Assembly: GCA_003133545.1 (NCBI GenBank)
Contig: PKYA01000052.1
Span: forward strand, 30,576-68,791
Source: Acidimicrobiaceae bacterium
Lineage (GTDB): Bacteria > Actinomycetota > Acidimicrobiia > Acidimicrobiales > RAAP-2
Reading direction: 5' to 3'
DNA length: 38,216 nt
Under the pieces are notes generated by a model that made no database searches, had not been told where the DNA came from, and saw only the letters and a program-made list of their open reading frames with translations. The position numbers and the translations under genes are program-made. Position 1 is the stretch's first letter. Every line of letters begins with the position of its first letter. This document shows positions 1-8,556 of the stretch, piece after piece.

Positions 1-251
1 TGGGACGCCTCGTGGGCGCAGACCTGGTCGATGGCGGCCTTGCCCGGCATCCCGAGGGCGACCACGATGTGGCACCCGTCGTTCTCGATCAGGCGCTTGC
101 ACTCGACGGCCAGGTCCTTGATCCCGGGCACAGTGCGCCGCACCACCTCGAACCTCGAGCCGAACCCGGGGCACGCCTCCAGCTCGTCGTAGGCCTCGGC
201 TCCCATGTCGTAGCGGGCGAACATGGTGTCGACCACGCCAATTGTGTCCAT
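1..251 (-). CDS. ribC: Archaeal-type riboflavin synthase (RibC-like), 3' end off the window
   Basis: Translating the minus strand from the ATG at 251 gives 83 codons that run off the left edge. The product opens with a GVVDTMFARYDMG segment, followed by RRTVPGIKDLAVECKRL and ALGMPGKAAIDQVCAHEAS. These blocks match, from memory, the archaeal riboflavin synthase of Methanothermobacter and Methanocaldococcus, a lumazine-synthase-fold enzyme that dismutates two 6,7-dimethyl-8-ribityllumazine molecules to riboflavin. They do not look like the bacterial RibE type, which has two tandem barrel domains. The start lies 9 nt after the stop of the upstream glycosyltransferase on the same strand, so the two may be cotranscribed. 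The call is fairly secure for the family; the enzyme could instead be a lumazine synthase paralogue, because the C-terminal half is not visible. Confidence 0.82.
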   Translation of the reverse strand, partial: MDTIGVVDTMFARYDMGAEAYDELEACPGFGSRFEVVRRTVPGIKDLAVECKRLIENDGCHIVVALGMPGKAAIDQVCAHEAS

Positions 252-260
252 GCACTCATT

Positions 261-1688
261 CTATGGCGAGATCCCGTCGGGAGTGTTTGCCTGCGGGACC
301 GGCGGCGCCAATTCTACGGCGAACTCTGCTCGATGCCTCGCGTCGGGCGCAAGCGTGCTCTTGATCCAACCGACGATGGCGGCACCGCCGACCGCCGCCA
401 GCACGGCGAGGGTCGGTTCGGCAGCGACGCGGAACCGGGTGTCCCCGTAGGTGAGTGCGACATTGAGGACGACGAGGACGACGGGCATGGCCAGGACCAG
501 CAGGCGACGCCGGGAGCGGATGAAGAGAGTGGCCAATCCCACCAGCACGAAGGGCGTTGAGATCCAATAGAGCACCCCGCCGATCTGCTCGTAGGTCCTG
601 TTTCGACCGCCGGAGACAGCCAAATCGAGTTGAAACCCCTGATTGCCGAGGCCCCAAGTGGATGCTTCTCGTGCCAGGACCACCCGCGGTAGGTCCCCGA
701 GATGACTGCGCGCGAAGTTCTCCGAGAAGGTAGTGAGCGTGTGGTCGAGAGAGACCTCGGTCCACCCTGTCGCCGGGTCCGGCGGCTTCACACTTTTGAA
801 GAAATAGGCCGCTATCGCGTCCGCACAAAAACCGCTGAACGAGCCAAATGTCGCGTTGTGAGGATCGAATGTTTCGTCGCAATAGGCACCGGCCAAGGTG
901 ACGCCCTCTTGATCCGACAACACGGCACCTCCAACCTGCACTTCGTTCCTGATCAGCCACGGCCCCAGCATCAGGCTGAGCCCGATTAAGAGGACAAGGG
1001 CGAGGAGGCCACGCTGCTTCCAGGGAACGGAGGCCAGCAGCACGACCGGAACACCCAGAAGGACGACGAGCGCGATCGCCTCGCTCCGAGTCAATACGGC
1101 GAGACCGATGACCACGCCGAAGATGACAAAACGCCAAGGGGTGGGCCTCTCCCAGCATCTGAGCGCAAGCAGGAGCACGAGGGGTATGAGAATCAGGTAG
1201 ATGCTCTCGCTCATGAGGGTGCCGATCGGTTGGAGCCAGAATGGGTCGAGTGCGGCAATGCCCGCGGCAACCACGCCCACGCCCGGGCCTGCCACCCTCC
1301 GCCCCAAGAGCCCCATCACCAGCACAGCGGTGCATCCGACGACGGCCAGGGCAACGCGCTGCGCGGTGACAGAGGTGAGGCCGAGCAGGTCGAAGATCGA
1401 CAGGAGAACCGGGAACAGCGGTGGGTGGGATGCAGTGGCAGCGAGATGTCCCGGATGGAGGACAGACGTCGAATCGAAACCCCTTCCGGCGGCCAGGTTG
1501 GCTCCGACCTGCCGGAAGAAGGTCGCGTCATTGGCGATTCTGGGAAAGCGCACCAGGCTGACGAAGAGGAGTCGAACGACGAGGCCCGCGGCCACGCACG
1601 CAACGAGCGTGGGGCGGAACCATGCGGAAGTCGACCCGGAAGGCGCGGCGTCCGGAAGAAATCCTGCCTGCTGTTGTTCGGTCGTCAC
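261..1688 (-). CDS. Polytopic membrane glycosyltransferase, GT39/ArnT-like (GT-C fold)
   Basis: The protein is 475 aa with a GTG start and about ten to twelve hydrophobic segments spread from residue 25 to 450. A loop after the first membrane segment carries FPRIANDATFFRQVGANLAAGRG, where an acidic residue sits at the usual GT-C catalytic position, followed by the conserved ASHPPLFPVLLS block. This layout is typical of lipid-linked-sugar glycosyltransferases related to protein O-mannosyltransferases and ArnT, which act on the outer face of the membrane. The donor and acceptor cannot be read from sequence. Its stop is 9 nt upstream of the riboflavin synthase start. No clear Shine-Dalgarno sequence is seen, so the exact start is uncertain. 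Confidence 0.75.
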   Translation of the reverse strand: MTTEQQQAGFLPDAAPSGSTSAWFRPTLVACVAAGLVVRLLFVSLVRFPRIANDATFFRQVGANLAAGRGFDSTSVLHPGHLAATASHPPLFPVLLSIFDLLGLTSVTAQRVALAVVGCTAVLVMGLLGRRVAGPGVGVVAAGIAALDPFWLQPIGTLMSESIYLILIPLVLLLALRCWERPTPWRFVIFGVVIGLAVLTRSEAIALVVLLGVPVVLLASVPWKQRGLLALVLLIGLSLMLGPWLIRNEVQVGGAVLSDQEGVTLAGAYCDETFDPHNATFGSFSGFCADAIAAYFFKSVKPPDPATGWTEVSLDHTLTTFSENFARSHLGDLPRVVLAREASTWGLGNQGFQLDLAVSGGRNRTYEQIGGVLYWISTPFVLVGLATLFIRSRRRLLVLAMPVVLVVLNVALTYGDTRFRVAAEPTLAVLAAVGGAAIVGWIKSTLAPDARHRAEFAVELAPPVPQANTPDGISP

Positions 1689-2068
1689 ACGTTCACTGCG
1701 CGAGGTGAGGAGTCGTCAGTTGTCGAACTGTGACGGCCGACTGGCAAAACTGGCGAGCGCGGCACCAGCGCGTTGAGCCCGTCGCCGCTGAGGAGGCGGC
1801 GCTCTTCGAGAAGTGCTCGTTCGGGGGCGGCAATCGTGGCGCGTTCGGGCGCCGAGAGGGAGGCCTGGGCCGGGGGAGGCGACGCGCTCGCCCGGAGCCT
1901 TAACGCGGTGATGGAAGGCACCCCGCAAACGGTAGTGGCAGGGTGCAATCCGCGGGAGGCCCGGCGTACGGCCGTGGCGCCAGGAACGGCACCACGGCCT
2001 CAGTGCTAGACCGGTTGGGCGCACAGCGGTCGAAGCGCGCCACCGGACGGGACACGAAAGGGGAAGCG
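1689..2068. other. 380-bp intergenic region between divergent genes
   Basis: This gap separates the minus-strand glycosyltransferase from the plus-strand acyl-CoA dehydrogenase and should hold both promoters. Open frames on both strands cross it, but none has a credible ribosome site or a product I recognise, and I treat them as chance GC-rich frames. The only structured element noticed is the GGTGCAATCC leader motif listed separately at 1942. No clear -35/-10 pair was found. Confidence 0.5.
1942..1975 (+). promoter_or_regulatory. Leader/promoter motif, copy 1 of 2
   Basis: The string GGTGCAATCC (1942-1951), then CGGGAGGC (1953-1960), then CGGCCGT (1969-1975) occurs here upstream of the acyl-CoA dehydrogenase. 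The same three blocks recur in the same order at 12940-12968 upstream of the secreted COG4315-type gene. A shared CRAACGG block lies a little upstream of each. It may be a common promoter or a small structured 5' leader. The GGTG-CAA-TCC string faintly recalls a cobalamin-riboswitch core, but the rest of that riboswitch is not convincingly present. Confidence 0.35.
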
Positions 2069-3370
2069 ATGGCCTGGGACTTTGCAACCGAGCCCGAGTT
2101 CGAGGAGAAGCTGGAGTGGATGCGCGCCTTCGTGCGTAGGGAGATCTTCCCCCTCGAGACGCTCTCGTTGACCTATGACCAGGTACGGGTGGCCATACGG
2201 CCCCTCCAGGAGCAGGTCAAGGCGCAAGAACTGTGGGCGGCGCACCTCCCGCCCGACCTCGGTGGCATGGGCTTCGGGCAGGTGCGGCTCGGCCTCATGC
2301 ACGAGATCCTCGGCCAGTCCCCGCTGGCCCCCGTCGTCTTCGGCAACAACGCCCCGGACTCGGGGAACGCCGAGCTCCTGGCGATCGGCATCGCGAACTC
2401 CGGGGACGAGGAGCAACGCCGCACGTGGTTGCAGCCGCTCCTCGACGGCACGCTGCGCAGCGCGTTCTCCATGACCGAGCCGGCCACGGCAGGGTCCGAC
2501 CCCACCCTGCTCAAGACCGCGGCGGTGCGCGACGGGGACGAGTACGTGCTCAACGGGCACAAGTGGTTCACGAGCAACGGGTCGGTCGCCGACTTCCTCA
2601 TCGTGATGGCAGTGACCAACCCCGATGTCCACCCCTATCAGGGGTCGTCCATGCTGATCGTGCCCGCCGACACACCGGGCGTCGACATCGTGCGCGACGT
2701 GGCCACCATGGAGGACCCCCACACTCCCTATGGCCGGTTCGGGAACCACGCCGAGATCATCTACCGCGACGTGCGCGTCCCGGTCGCCAATCTGGTGGGC
2801 CGGGAGGGCGATGGCTTCCAGCTGGCCCAGCAGCGGCTCGGCCCCGGCCGTATCCACCATTGCATGCGCTGGCTGGGCCAGTCCCGCCGGGCCTTCGACA
2901 TGCTCTGTGAGCGGGCCGTCTCGCGCTACGCCCATGGATCGGTGCTGGCCGAGAAGCAGACGATCCAGAACTGGGTCGCGGACTCGCTGGCCGAGATGCA
3001 GGCGGCCCGGCTCATGACGTTGCACGCGGCCTGGAAGATGGATCAGGAAGGGCAGGCTGCCGCCCGCGTCGAGATCGCCATGATCAAGTACTTCGGTGCC
3101 TCGGTGCTCTACAACGTCATCGATCGGGCGCTCCAGGTCCACGGCGCGCTCGGCTACTCATGCGATCTGCCGCTCGAGTCCATGTACCGGGCCGCCCGGG
3201 CGGCCCGGCTCTATGACGGGCCCGACGAGGTGCACCGCCAGACGGTCGCCCGCCGCGTCCTGAAGGGGTACGTGCCCACCGAGATCCCGACCGAGCACAT
3301 CCCGACGCGGCGGGCCGACGCGCAGCGCCGTTTCGCCGACCTGCTCGACTCGTTGACGGTCGACGCCTAG
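2069..3370 (+). CDS. Acyl-CoA dehydrogenase (ACAD10/11-like)
   Basis: The 433-aa product should be an FAD enzyme that introduces the alpha,beta double bond in an acyl-CoA and passes electrons to ETF. Recognisable blocks are the FAD/substrate segment AFSMTEPATAGSDPTLLKT, the KWFTSNGSVADF turn and the C-terminal VHGALGYSCDLPLESMYRAAR-ARLYDGPDEVH region. The YDGPDEVH stretch replaces the YEGT of medium-chain enzymes, as in ACAD10/11-type relatives, so the base there may be Asp. The frame stays open upstream, but the ATG at 2069 is preceded by GAAAGGGG about 5 nt away and gives the normal family N-terminus. The gene stands alone and converges on the P450 gene with only 5 bp between stops. Confidence 0.9.
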   Translation: MAWDFATEPEFEEKLEWMRAFVRREIFPLETLSLTYDQVRVAIRPLQEQVKAQELWAAHLPPDLGGMGFGQVRLGLMHEILGQSPLAPVVFGNNAPDSGNAELLAIGIANSGDEEQRRTWLQPLLDGTLRSAFSMTEPATAGSDPTLLKTAAVRDGDEYVLNGHKWFTSNGSVADFLIVMAVTNPDVHPYQGSSMLIVPADTPGVDIVRDVATMEDPHTPYGRFGNHAEIIYRDVRVPVANLVGREGDGFQLAQQRLGPGRIHHCMRWLGQSRRAFDMLCERAVSRYAHGSVLAEKQTIQNWVADSLAEMQAARLMTLHAAWKMDQEGQAAARVEIAMIKYFGASVLYNVIDRALQVHGALGYSCDLPLESMYRAARAARLYDGPDEVHRQTVARRVLKGYVPTEIPTEHIPTRRADAQRRFADLLDSLTVDA

Positions 3371-3375
3371 CGCGC

Positions 3376-4611
3376 TCAGGATGTGAAGACGAGCCGCGCC
3401 TGCCGGACGCCGGCGATCACCGGGCTGGGCGTGCGCACGACCGGGCCGGCCGGCTCCAGCGTGGCGAAGCGGTCCAGTAGAAGGTTGAGCACGGTGCGGG
3501 CTTCGAGCCGGGCCAGCGCGGCCCCGAGGCAGAAGTGCGGCCCGAAGCCGAAGCTGAGTTGGGGGTTGGGATTGCGGTCGACGCGAAGCCGGTCGGCGTC
3601 GGGCCCGAACACCGATTCGTCACGGTTGGCCGAGGCGTAGAGCAACAGCACCGGATCGCCCTCGGCGATGGCCTGCCTGCCGATGGTGGTTGGGCGCGTG
3701 GCCGTGCGCATGAACGAGATCACGGGGGTGGTCCAGCGCAAGAGCTCCTCGACCGCGGTCGGCACCAGCGCGCGGTCCGCCCGCAGGGCCGCCCACTGCT
3801 TGGGGTGGTCGGCCAGAACCGCCAGGCCACCGGAGAGCAGATTGCGCGTGGTCTCGTTGCCCGCTACCAGCAGCTGGATCAAGAACATGGCGAGCTCTGC
3901 CTCGCTCAGCTGCCCGTCCTCGGGGCCGGCATCCTCGGGGCCTGGCCCGCGCTGAGAGCCACCTTCGGAGCGAGAGTGCGCGGTGGCCAGAACGGAGACC
4001 AGGTCGTCGGCAGGGGAGACCCGGCGCGCGTTGGCCACGCCGATCAGGTACTCCCACATCTCGCCCTGCAGACGCGCGCGCACCTCGGGGGGGTTGTCGC
4101 TCTCGCCGGGGATGACCGCCTCGGACCACTCGTAGAAGCGGGGCCACTGCTCCCCGTCGACGCCCAGCAGCTCACAGATGACCTGGAGTGGGAAGGGGAT
4201 GGAGAGCGCCGGCACGATATCGACCGGCTCCCCGGAGTCGATGCGATCGATCAGGACCCGCGCCTTCTTGGTGACGCCGGCCTCCATGAGCCGCACCATC
4301 GATGGCTTGAAGCCGGGTTGGACCAAACGTCGGTAGCGCGTGTGTTGGGGCGGGTCGGTGTGCATCATGGTCGGCGGGGAGTCGTAGGTGCTGCCGATCT
4401 CGTCGACCAGGATCCCCCGTTCCGAGCAGAAGGTCTCGGGATCAGTGCCGATGGCAGCCACCTCGGGATGGGTGGAGACGGCCCAGAAGCCACGCCCGTG
4501 CCAGGCCACGGGATGCGTGCGGCGCAGCGCGGCATACAGCGCGAAGGGGTCGCCCGATTGGTACAGCGCGGGATCGGTCAGCTGCTCCACGTCGGGACGC
4601 ACGGCTGTCAC
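3376..4611 (-). CDS. Cytochrome P450
   Basis: This 411-aa soluble class I-type P450 should insert oxygen into an unidentified hydrophobic substrate using electrons from a ferredoxin. The I-helix AGNETTR motif is at residues 250-256, the K-helix EELLRW near 290, and the heme-ligand loop FGFGPHFCLG has its Cys at 361. The MMHTDPPQHTRYRRLV block around 82-97 resembles the CYP125/CYP142 steroid and lipid oxidases of actinobacteria. The start is GTG. The gene is last in a minus-strand unit, 13 nt behind the cupin gene. No ferredoxin is adjacent; the nearest one is at 24120-24479. A Gly/Glu/Pro-rich insert lies at about 215-233. Confidence 0.93.
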   Translation of the reverse strand: MTAVRPDVEQLTDPALYQSGDPFALYAALRRTHPVAWHGRGFWAVSTHPEVAAIGTDPETFCSERGILVDEIGSTYDSPPTMMHTDPPQHTRYRRLVQPGFKPSMVRLMEAGVTKKARVLIDRIDSGEPVDIVPALSIPFPLQVICELLGVDGEQWPRFYEWSEAVIPGESDNPPEVRARLQGEMWEYLIGVANARRVSPADDLVSVLATAHSRSEGGSQRGPGPEDAGPEDGQLSEAELAMFLIQLLVAGNETTRNLLSGGLAVLADHPKQWAALRADRALVPTAVEELLRWTTPVISFMRTATRPTTIGRQAIAEGDPVLLLYASANRDESVFGPDADRLRVDRNPNPQLSFGFGPHFCLGAALARLEARTVLNLLLDRFATLEPAGPVVRTPSPVIAGVRQARLVFTS

Positions 4612-4624
4612 GGGTGCACGCCGA

Positions 4625-5128
4625 TCACACGATGAGCCCGTTGGGCCGCGGATCGCCCTGGGCCTCGAGCAGCGCGAAGTACGCAGCGAGGATCCCCGGT
4701 CCGTCGGTCACCGATTCGACCGACCCATCGGGCGCCAGGTTCAGCAATGCCCCCTCAATGACGAAGCACACGTCCGTGTCCTCGGTGTTGTCGTCGGGCA
4801 CGTGGAGCGTGTGGACCGAATTGGCGGCCTCGTAAAGGTAGGAGCCCGCCGTCACGTAAAAGTCGTACTCGAGGTAGTGCCAGCGTCCGGTTGACGTGTA
4901 GGCGTCCACCGACCCGGTGTGACGATGTGTCTGCAGGAGCACCCCGGGGCGGAAGCGGTTGAGGATGACCCAGGTGCCCCGCAGCGGATCGAAGCGCACC
5001 ACCTTGAGGAGGGTGCCGATGCCGGTGTCCGCCCACGGTGCGTCCTCAGGGCTGACGAGGCGCACGACGTCCTTCTCTGCGGCACCCGAGGGTCCCGCGA
5101 CACCTGCACTCGTATTGGTCAACGACAT
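4625..5128 (-). CDS. ChrR/DAD-like cupin protein
   Basis: The 167-aa product is a single-domain cupin like ChrR and 2,4'-dihydroxyacetophenone dioxygenase, which bind a metal inside a small beta barrel. Candidate ligands are His68 and His70 (THRHTGSV), a residue in the WHYLEYDF segment, and His106 (AANSVHTL). I start at the ATG at 5128 because GAAAGGGG lies 5 nt upstream; an in-frame start at 5155 would overlap the amidase stop and lacks this site. The gene sits between the amidase (23 nt) and P450 (13 nt), so it is probably cotranscribed and may act on the same substrate. The reaction cannot be assigned from sequence. Confidence 0.8.
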   Translation of the reverse strand: MSLTNTSAGVAGPSGAAEKDVVRLVSPEDAPWADTGIGTLLKVVRFDPLRGTWVILNRFRPGVLLQTHRHTGSVDAYTSTGRWHYLEYDFYVTAGSYLYEAANSVHTLHVPDDNTEDTDVCFVIEGALLNLAPDGSVESVTDGPGILAAYFALLEAQGDPRPNGLIV

Positions 5129-5151
5129 GGCATCCCCTTTCGCTTGTCGGT

Positions 5152-6570
5152 TCACGCTCCCACATCGGCCAGCAGCGCGGAGCCCCAGACGTCATTGAGC
5201 GCCGCCTCGAGCGCCGCAGCCGTGCGCAGCACGATCAGGTCTCCGTGCTGCGGACCGATGAGCTGCAGACCGACCGGCAGGCCGGCGTCCGTCAACCCGG
5301 CGCATACCGTGGCCGCCGGCGACCGGGTCATGTTGAACGGGTACGTGAAGTGCAGCCACTTGGGTGTCACCTCGCCGTTGACGGTGCTCTGGCCGGTGCC
5401 GATGAACGGCGCCACGCCCGACGCGGTGGGGGTGACCAGAATGCGGGCCTGGTGGAACAAGTCGATCAGGGTCAGGTTCATGGCATGGAAGCGGTCGAAG
5501 ACGCCGACCAATTGCTCGGCGGTGGTCGCCTGGGCGCCGTCGACGATGGCGCGCAGCACCGGGTCGATCTCCTGCCACCTCGGGTGGCGCATGAACGGCC
5601 GCATAGTACGCAGCTGGCAAGCTCCCATCAGGGTGAGGAAGTCGCCGACGGGGTCAGTTTCGAACACCGTCTCCACCTCAATGATCTCGGCCCCGAGCGA
5701 GGAGAGCAGCTCGACGGCCCGGACGCAGATGGCCAGCACCTCTGTGTCAACCGATGCGTACCCCAGCGTCGGGGCCCAGACCACGCGGACCGGGGCACGG
5801 GGATCGTCGAGTGCGGCCAGCCACGATGCCTCGGGACGCGGGAGGGAGCGCAAGTCCGAAGGGTCGGGCCCGACCGCGACGTCGAGGGCCACCACGACGT
5901 CGGCCAGGCGCCGCGCCATCGGGCCGTTGGTAGACAGGTCGAGCCACCCCGGAGCGGTGGGCCCTCCGCCCGGGACGCGCCCGAGGGAGGGCTTCATGCC
6001 CGAGAGCCCGCAGCAGGCCGACGGGATGCGGATGGAACCTCCCCCGTCGGAGCCGGTGGCCAGAGGCACCATGCCCGCGGCCAGTGCCGCTGCGGCCCCT
6101 CCCGAGGAGCCACCCGGGCCATGGGCCTGGTTGAACGGGTTGGCGGTGGGGCCGAACAGTGCGTTGGACGTGTTGGACGACCAGGCGAACTCGGGCATGT
6201 TGGTCTTGCCAACGACGACGCAGCCCGCCGCGCGTAAGCGGGCGACGAACGGGGAGTCGGTGGTGGCGATCGGCGCATCGGCCAACACCGCCGCTCCGTG
6301 GGTGGTGCGGAAGCCGATCGCATCGTGGTTGTCCTTGACGGCCAGCGGGATACCCGCCAGCGGACCGGGATCGCCACCCCCGGCCACCGCCGCATCGATC
6401 GCGGCGGCGTCCGCCAGTGCCCGTTCCTCGTCGACGGCGACGAAGGCGTTGTAGGTCGGATTGAGGGCTTCTATACGCGCCAGGGCCTGTGCGGTCAGCT
6501 CCCGAGCGCTGGTCTGGCGACTTCGGACCGCGTGGGCCAGGTCGGTGATCGAAGTGGTGCGAAAGTCCAT
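5152..6570 (-). CDS. Amidase-signature family hydrolase
   Basis: The 472-aa protein carries the full Ser-cisSer-Lys catalytic set of the amidase signature family: Lys79 in PLAVKDNHD, Ser155 in GPGGSSGGA and the nucleophile Ser179 in GSDGGGSIRIPS. The family hydrolyses amide bonds, for example in GatA, FAAH and bacterial amidases. Lack of a neighbouring gatB or gatC argues against a role in tRNA amidation, so a catabolic amide substrate is more likely. I use the ATG at 6570; the 27 extra upstream codons are Arg/Pro-rich and overlap the LLM gene. It begins 16 nt after the LLM stop, within the six-gene minus-strand unit. Confidence 0.9.
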   Translation of the reverse strand: MDFRTTSITDLAHAVRSRQTSARELTAQALARIEALNPTYNAFVAVDEERALADAAAIDAAVAGGGDPGPLAGIPLAVKDNHDAIGFRTTHGAAVLADAPIATTDSPFVARLRAAGCVVVGKTNMPEFAWSSNTSNALFGPTANPFNQAHGPGGSSGGAAAALAAGMVPLATGSDGGGSIRIPSACCGLSGMKPSLGRVPGGGPTAPGWLDLSTNGPMARRLADVVVALDVAVGPDPSDLRSLPRPEASWLAALDDPRAPVRVVWAPTLGYASVDTEVLAICVRAVELLSSLGAEIIEVETVFETDPVGDFLTLMGACQLRTMRPFMRHPRWQEIDPVLRAIVDGAQATTAEQLVGVFDRFHAMNLTLIDLFHQARILVTPTASGVAPFIGTGQSTVNGEVTPKWLHFTYPFNMTRSPAATVCAGLTDAGLPVGLQLIGPQHGDLIVLRTAAALEAALNDVWGSALLADVGA

Positions 6571-6586
6571 GGACGCCGCGACGTGC

Positions 6587-7627
6587 TTACGGCGCCGTGG
6601 CCGGGGCCGGCGAGGCGGGTGGGGGCGCGGCACTCCGCGCACCGGGCGCACCGGGCGCCAGCCCCGCCAAGGTCTCGTCCAGCTCGGTGCCGAAAGGGAT
6701 GACGGCGAGGGCAGGAACGGAGATGCCGTTGTCCATGTAGCGCTGGATGTGGGCGCGGCAGTCGCGCAGCGAGCCGTGGACGACCAGGTCGTCGACCACT
6801 TCGTCGGGGATGGCCGCCAGCGCGGCTTTGCGGTCGCCGGCTGCCCAGGCGTCCCACATGGGCTGGAGGGCGGGTCCGCGGCCCAGCCAGCGGTGGAACT
6901 CGGCGTAGGCGTGGACGTTCAGGTAGGCCGTGATCATGCGTCGACCGACCATGCGGGCCAGATCGGAGTCCTCCGAGGGGATCACGAAGATGCGGGCCAC
7001 GACCTCCTTGCCGTGGCCGCCGGCCTGCTCGAGCTCGGCCACCGACGTGGCGACGTCCTCGGCGCTCAGCCAGTTGAGGATCACCCCGTCGGCCTCCTTG
7101 CCGGCCAGGTGCAGCATGCCGGGCCGCAGCGCGGCGAGATACAGCTGTGGCTGTTGCTCGGGGACACGGGCCAGGCGGAAGCCCTTGACCGAGAAGCCCT
7201 CGTAGGCTCCGGTGATCTTCTCGCCGGTGAGGGCCGACCGGAGGAAGCGCAGGGTGTCGCGCACCCGCCGGTACTGGTTCTCGAAGGCCAAGCCGTTCCA
7301 GCCGGCCACGATCACCTCGGAGGAGGCACCGAGCCCGAAGGCGAAACGGCCAGGTGCGGCGTCGGCGATGGAGGCGACACTCTGGGCCAGGAGGGCGGGG
7401 CCACGTGTGTAGGCCGGCGTGATCGCCACGCCCAGATTGAGTTCGGGCTCCCAGGCCGCCGCCAGCGTGAGGGGGGTGAAGCCGTCCGAGCCGTCGACCT
7501 CGGCCGACCACAGGTCGGTGTACCCGAGCGCGTGCAGTCGGGCGAACCACTCGCGGTGGGCATGGAGCGGGATGCCGTCGAAGGGGATCGTGATGCCGTA
7601 CCGGGGGCCCGTCGACGGTTCGCTCAT
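6587..7627 (-). CDS. LLM-class flavin/F420-dependent oxidoreductase
   Basis: This 346-aa luciferase-like TIM-barrel protein has the YGITIPFDG strand 1, ADAAPGRFAFGLGASSEVIV and DTLRFLRSALTGEKITG blocks common to F420-dependent oxidoreductases of actinobacteria. Such enzymes transfer hydride to alcohols, enones or other carbonyl compounds; the substrate is unknown. The last ~25 residues are an Ala/Pro/Gly-rich tail outside the fold. Its ATG overlaps the TGA of the polyphosphate kinase gene (ATGA), indicating translational coupling. The cofactor call rests on family resemblance; FMN use cannot be excluded. Confidence 0.85.
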   Translation of the reverse strand: MSEPSTGPRYGITIPFDGIPLHAHREWFARLHALGYTDLWSAEVDGSDGFTPLTLAAAWEPELNLGVAITPAYTRGPALLAQSVASIADAAPGRFAFGLGASSEVIVAGWNGLAFENQYRRVRDTLRFLRSALTGEKITGAYEGFSVKGFRLARVPEQQPQLYLAALRPGMLHLAGKEADGVILNWLSAEDVATSVAELEQAGGHGKEVVARIFVIPSEDSDLARMVGRRMITAYLNVHAYAEFHRWLGRGPALQPMWDAWAAGDRKAALAAIPDEVVDDLVVHGSLRDCRAHIQRYMDNGISVPALAVIPFGTELDETLAGLAPGAPGARSAAPPPASPAPATAP

Positions 7628-8556
7628 GCCTGCAGCCTCATTTCCCTGTCGCCGTCCTTGTCCCTGTCCTTTTCGCCGGTGCCAGTAACCGCGCTGGTGC
7701 CGTCGGCCTCGGGGTCCGACTGGTACTCGGCGTCGTCGAAAGCCAGGGCGAGTTCCGTCCGCTGCTCCTCCTCGTCAGAGGAGGGAACGTGTATCCCCCA
7801 ACGTGCCATGCCCTCTTCCATGCGCCGGATCACCGTCTCGATCACCTCGACGCGCCCGTTGCGTTTGCTCTCGGACGAGATGACGTCCCAGGGTGCCAGC
7901 GGGCCGTCGGTCAGGCGGAGCATGTCGGAGACGGCATCGTCGTACTGCGGTCGCTTCTCCCGGTTGCGCCAGTCCTCATCGGTCAGCTTCCACGACTTGA
8001 GCGGGTCGTCACGCCGGCGTTCGAACCTCCGCAGCTGCTCCTCGTGCGACATGTGGAGCCAGAGCTTGATCACCACCATGCCCTCTTCGGCGAGCGAGTG
8101 CTCGAAGTCGTTGATCTCGTCGTAGGCCCGTAGCCACTGCACCTCGGTGGCCAGGTTCTCGACGCGTTCGACCAGCACGCGCCCGTACCAGCTGCGGTCG
8201 AAGATGGTCATGCCGCCCCAACCCGGCAGCGGGGGCCAGAAGCGCCACAGGAAGTGGTGGCGCAGCTCGTCGGGGGTGGGCGCGGCGAAAGGCGCGATGT
8301 GCACGTGGCGCGGGTCGAGGGGCTCGACCAGCCGCTTGATCGCCCCGCCCTTGCCGGCGGCATCCCACCCTTCGAAGACGATGCAGACAGGGGGGCCCAG
8401 CTTGCCCCCCGAAAGTTGTCCCCCGTTGATGAGCCGAAGGTGCAGCAGCCGGAGTTGCGCCTTGTGCAGGCGCTTGGCCTCCTCGTCCTTGGACATGCGC
8501 GCCATGAGGTCGGCGTCCGACAAGCGCGCGTAGTCCCGGTGACTCACGGCGCCCAT
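7624..8556 (-). CDS. ppk2: Polyphosphate kinase 2 (PPK2) family protein
   Basis: The 310-aa protein has a PPK2 core with Walker A-like GWDAAGKG at 63-70 and the Walker B/lid segment FDRSWYGR at 119-126, preceded by HFLWRFWPPLPGWGG. PPK2 enzymes move phosphate between polyphosphate and nucleoside mono- or diphosphates; which nucleotide is used is not clear from sequence. The last ~60 residues form a charged, acidic tail beyond the normal catalytic domain. The start is either the ATG at 8556, overlapping the methyltransferase end by 13 nt, or the GTG at 8547, which gives a 4-nt GTGA overlap. It is coupled at its 3' end to the LLM gene. Confidence 0.93.
   Translation of the reverse strand: MGAVSHRDYARLSDADLMARMSKDEEAKRLHKAQLRLLHLRLINGGQLSGGKLGPPVCIVFEGWDAAGKGGAIKRLVEPLDPRHVHIAPFAAPTPDELRHHFLWRFWPPLPGWGGMTIFDRSWYGRVLVERVENLATEVQWLRAYDEINDFEHSLAEEGMVVIKLWLHMSHEEQLRRFERRRDDPLKSWKLTDEDWRNREKRPQYDDAVSDMLRLTDGPLAPWDVISSESKRNGRVEVIETVIRRMEEGMARWGIHVPSSDEEEQRTELALAFDDAEYQSDPEADGTSAVTGTGEKDRDKDGDREMRLQA

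Noticed and set aside
1942-2000. Cobalamin riboswitch upstream of the acyl-CoA dehydrogenase
   Set aside because: GGTGCAATCC and a later GCCAGGAAC resemble parts of the B12 element, but the CCGCCACTGT core is absent and the region is too short. The second motif copy lacks the box as well.
4919-6454. 511-codon plus-strand open frame
   Set aside because: It is antisense to the amidase and cupin genes, both of which have full family motifs; its own product has no recognisable domain.
6461-8125. 554-codon plus-strand open frame
   Set aside because: Antisense shadow of the LLM oxidoreductase and PPK2 genes, whose catalytic motifs are intact.
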